Origin: Spirochaetales bacterium UBA1265
GTDB lineage: Bacteria > Spirochaetota > Spirochaetia > Sphaerochaetales > Sphaerochaetaceae
Direction: 5' to 3'
DNA length: 6,411 bases
Assembly (NCBI GenBank): GCA_002308475.1
Contig: DBVL01000044.1
Coordinates: forward strand, 1 to 6,411
Below are positions 4,109 to 6,411 of the stretch, one piece after another. The notes below the pieces were generated by a model that worked only from the letters and a program-made list of their open reading frames with translations, made no database searches and was not told where the DNA came from. Position numbers and translations under genes: made by a program. Each line of letters starts with the position of its first letter. The first letter of the stretch is position 1.

Positions 4109-6411
4109 CCCTGGATAGCTGCCTGTGCAGCAGCAAGGCGAGCAATAGGTACTCTAAGAGGTGAACATGAAACATAGTTGAGTCCGACCTGCTGACAGAA
4201 AGCAATTGTCTTCGGATCTCCTCCGTGCTCTCCACAGATACCAAGTCTGATTTCCGGTCTGACAGACCTTCCGAGCTTAGCCGCCATGGAAAGAATCTTT
4301 CCGACACCATCAGCATCAATTGTCTGGAACGGATCATACTCATAGAACTGCTTGTCTGTATCTCCAACATAGTGAGAGAGGAATCTGCCTGAGTCATCAC
4401 GGCTGAAACCACAAGTCATCTGAGTAAGGTCGTTTGTTCCAAAGCTGAAGAACTGAGCTTCTCTTGCAATCTCATCTGCTGTAATTGCAGCTCTCGGAAC
4501 TTCAATCATTGTACCAATCTCATAAGGTACAGTAGCCTTCTTTTCAGCAAAAATCTGCTTTATGACTTCTTCAGCATGTTCCTTACAGAAATGGAATTCC
4601 TTGTAGTGACCTACTAGAGGAATCATGATTTCTGGATAAACCTTTATACCCTTGGCCTGAACATTGATTGCAGCCTCAATAATTGCTCTTACCTGCATCT
4701 TGAGAATCTCAGGATAGATAATGGCAAGACGGCAACCTCTGAAACCGAGCATTGGGTTGAACTCATGGAGAGAAGCACACTTCTGGGCAATCTCTTCAAC
4801 AGAAATACCAAGCTTAAGGGAAAGCTCATGTCTGGTTGTAGAGTCGTTCGGGAGGAACTCATGGAGAGGAGGATCAAGAAGTCTTATGTTTGCAGGAAGA
4901 CCATTGAGTTCTTTAAACATGGCTTCAAAGTCTTCTCTCTGCATAGGAAGAATCTCTGAAAGAGCCTCTTCTCTCTCAATGGTGTTATTTGCAAGGATCA
5001 TCTTTCTCATGTTGATGATTCTTGTACCTCCGAAGAACATGTGCTCTGTTCTACAAAGACCAATACCCTCAGCACCAAGAAGAACTGCTCTGTGAGTATC
5101 TGCAGGTGTGTCAGCGTTTGTTCTGACGCCCATTGTCTTGATCTCATCAACATAGCTCATGAACTTCTTGTAGTTCTGGAAGAGAGTTGATTCACTTTCC
5201 TTCATGTGACCATCAAGAACCTGAAGAATCTCAGAATCCTTAACATCTATCTTTGCAGCATAAACAGCACCTGAGAAGCCATCAATTGAGATGAAGTCAC
5301 CTTCTTTGACAACTATGCCGTTAACTTCAAAGTACTTCTTTCCAAAGTGGACAATAATCTCACCAGCTCCAGAAACACATGGACAACCCATACCTCTTGC
5401 AACAACTGCTGCATGGCTTGTCATACCACCACGGCATGTGACAACACCCTTGGAAACAGCCATACCTCCAATATCCTCAGGAGATGTCTCTGTTCTGACA
5501 AGAATAACATCCTTACCGAGAGCTGCCTGAGCCTCTGCATCTTCTGCTGAGAAGTAAACCTGACCACAGGCTCCTCCGGGCGATGCATTAAGTCCTGTTG
5601 TAAGTGGCTTGATTCCGTTTTTCTTAATCTGTGCCTGGTCAAGAATAGGAGCAAAGAGCTTATTGAATTCTGAAGCAGGAACACGGCTTACCGCTGTCTT
5701 CTTATCTACAAGACCTTCCTCAACCATTTCAACCTGGCTTCTGAGCCAGCTGAAGATAGTTCTCTTACCGCTTCTTGTCTGGAGCATGTAGAGCTTTCCT
5801 TCCTGAATGGTGAATTCCATATCCTGCATATCATGATAATGCTTCTCAAGAGTTTCTCTTATACCGCAAAGCTGGTTATAGACATCTTCATTAACCTTTC
5901 TCAGAGTTTCAATTGACTGCGGAGTTCTGATACCGGCAACAACATCCTCACCCTGAGCATTCATGAGATACTCGCCGTAGAAGTGGTTATCACCTGTTGA
6001 TGGGTCTCTTGTGAAAGCAACACCTGTACCTGAGGTTTCACCCATGTTTCCGAAAACCATTGACTGAACGTTTACAGCTGTTCCGAGGAGACCTCTGATA
6101 TCATTCATCTGTCTGTACTTGATGGCTCTATCATTATTCCATGAACCGAAAACAGCATCAATAGCCTTGAAAAGCTGTTCATATGGATCTGTGGGGAACT
6201 CCTCTCCTGTGTGGCGCTTATAAATTCTCTTATAGCGCTTTACAAGATTCTGAAGGTGTTCTGTTGTGAGCTCATAGTCCCAGGTAATCCCTTCTTCATC
6301 CTTGACATCCTGAATGGCTTCCTCAAACTTTGAGTGAGGAACACCCATTACAACGTCTCCGAACATCTGAATGAAACGTCTGTAACTGTCCCATGCAAAA
6401 CGCTCGTTGTT
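4105..6411 (-). CDS. ppdK: Pyruvate, phosphate dikinase (5' end outside window)
   Basis: The last 768 residues of PPDK, which interconverts pyruvate, ATP and phosphate with PEP, AMP and pyrophosphate in the cytosol. The reading frame is open to the right edge: it begins NNERFAWDSYRRFIQMFGD, so the ATG at 6366 is internal. Compared with the 874-residue Clostridium symbiosum enzyme, about 120 N-terminal residues of the ATP-grasp domain are missing. Visible parts are the rest of that domain (SGTGVAFTRDPSTG and LQTRSGKRT), the swivelling phosphohistidine domain with GGMTSHAAVVARG (catalytic His codon at 5415-5413), and the PEP/pyruvate barrel with GIGLCRTEHMFF, SFGTNDLTQMT and GICGEHGGDP (catalytic Cys codon at 4236-4234), ending at AAAQAAIQG. 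All key residues present are intact. The GICGEHGGDP and phosphohistidine motifs separate it from PEP synthase and PTS enzyme I. A pyrophosphate-linked glycolysis is likely but inferred. Confidence 0.97.
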   Translation of the reverse strand, partial: NNERFAWDSYRRFIQMFGDVVMGVPHSKFEEAIQDVKDEEGITWDYELTTEHLQNLVKRYKRIYKRHTGEEFPTDPYEQLFKAIDAVFGSWNNDRAIKYRQMNDIRGLLGTAVNVQSMVFGNMGETSGTGVAFTRDPSTGDNHFYGEYLMNAQGEDVVAGIRTPQSIETLRKVNEDVYNQLCGIRETLEKHYHDMQDMEFTIQEGKLYMLQTRSGKRTIFSWLRSQVEMVEEGLVDKKTAVSRVPASEFNKLFAPILDQAQIKKNGIKPLTTGLNASPGGACGQVYFSAEDAEAQAALGKDVILVRTETSPEDIGGMAVSKGVVTCRGGMTSHAAVVARGMGCPCVSGAGEIIVHFGKKYFEVNGIVVKEGDFISIDGFSGAVYAAKIDVKDSEILQVLDGHMKESESTLFQNYKKFMSYVDEIKTMGVRTNADTPADTHRAVLLGAEGIGLCRTEHMFFGGTRIINMRKMILANNTIEREEALSEILPMQREDFEAMFKELNGLPANIRLLDPPLHEFLPNDSTTRHELSLKLGISVEEIAQKCASLHEFNPMLGFRGCRLAIIYPEILKMQVRAIIEAAINVQAKGIKVYPEIMIPLVGHYKEFHFCKEHAEEVIKQIFAEKKATVPYEIGTMIEVPRAAITADEIAREAQFFSFGTNDLTQMTCGFSRDDSGRFLSHYVGDTDKQFYEYDPFQTIDADGVGKILSMAAKLGRSVRPEIRLGICGEHGGDPKTIAFCQQVGLNYVSCSPLRVPIARLAAAQAAIQG

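Noticed and set aside
4035..4412. 125-codon leftward frame overlapping the 3' end of ppdK
   Set aside because: It lies in another frame of the well-conserved ppdK coding sequence and continues through the terminator hairpin; the protein is low in complexity, rich in S, M and L, and matches no family.
4721..5095. 124-codon rightward frame and similar frames (4765-4959, 5291-5550, 5609-5791) inside ppdK
   Set aside because: Antisense shadows of ppdK with no supporting signals.

Overview
The window looks like ordinary chromosomal housekeeping DNA from an AT-leaning bacterium. I favour a Treponema-like spirochaete with moderate confidence. All three tRNA genes lack an encoded 3' CCA, the metal regulator is a short two-domain DtxR/TroR/MntR-type protein, and pyruvate phosphate dikinase is present. 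A clostridial relative is the main alternative, and no 16S sequence or phylogeny is available here to decide. I see no transposase, integrase, CRISPR array, phage gene or toxin-antitoxin pair, and no stretch above 300 bases without a gene.

Left part (1-713): leftward genes. A near-consensus sigma-70 promoter (644-672) drives tRNA-Gln(CTG) and tRNA-Glu(CTC), which lie three bases apart. A short hairpin with a T tract (450-473) follows, and then the start of an ABC-F ATPase of the YbiT type, which runs off the left edge.

Middle (714-2062): rightward genes. An unrecognised 83-residue ORF overlaps the start of tsaD by one base. tsaD encodes the t6A37 tRNA-modification enzyme. tRNA-Thr(CGT) follows 15 bases after tsaD and carries the U36-A37-A38 sequence that is the t6A substrate signature, so the enzyme gene sits next to a gene for one of its substrates.

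Right part (2044-6411): leftward genes. In transcription order these are ppdK (5' end beyond the window), a terminator-like hairpin, cls (cardiolipin synthase) and a DtxR-family regulator. The last codons of the regulator lie antisense to the 3' end of tRNA-Thr, giving a tail-to-tail overlap of 19 bp. Between ppdK and cls, a candidate promoter whose -35 box contains the ppdK stop codon, a terminator hairpin and the cls ribosome binding site are packed into about 75 bases.

I found no obviously new multi-gene system. The items most worth a second look are the tsaD/tRNA-Thr neighbourhood with the small coupled ORF, the compact ppdK-cls junction, and the tRNA/regulator overlap.
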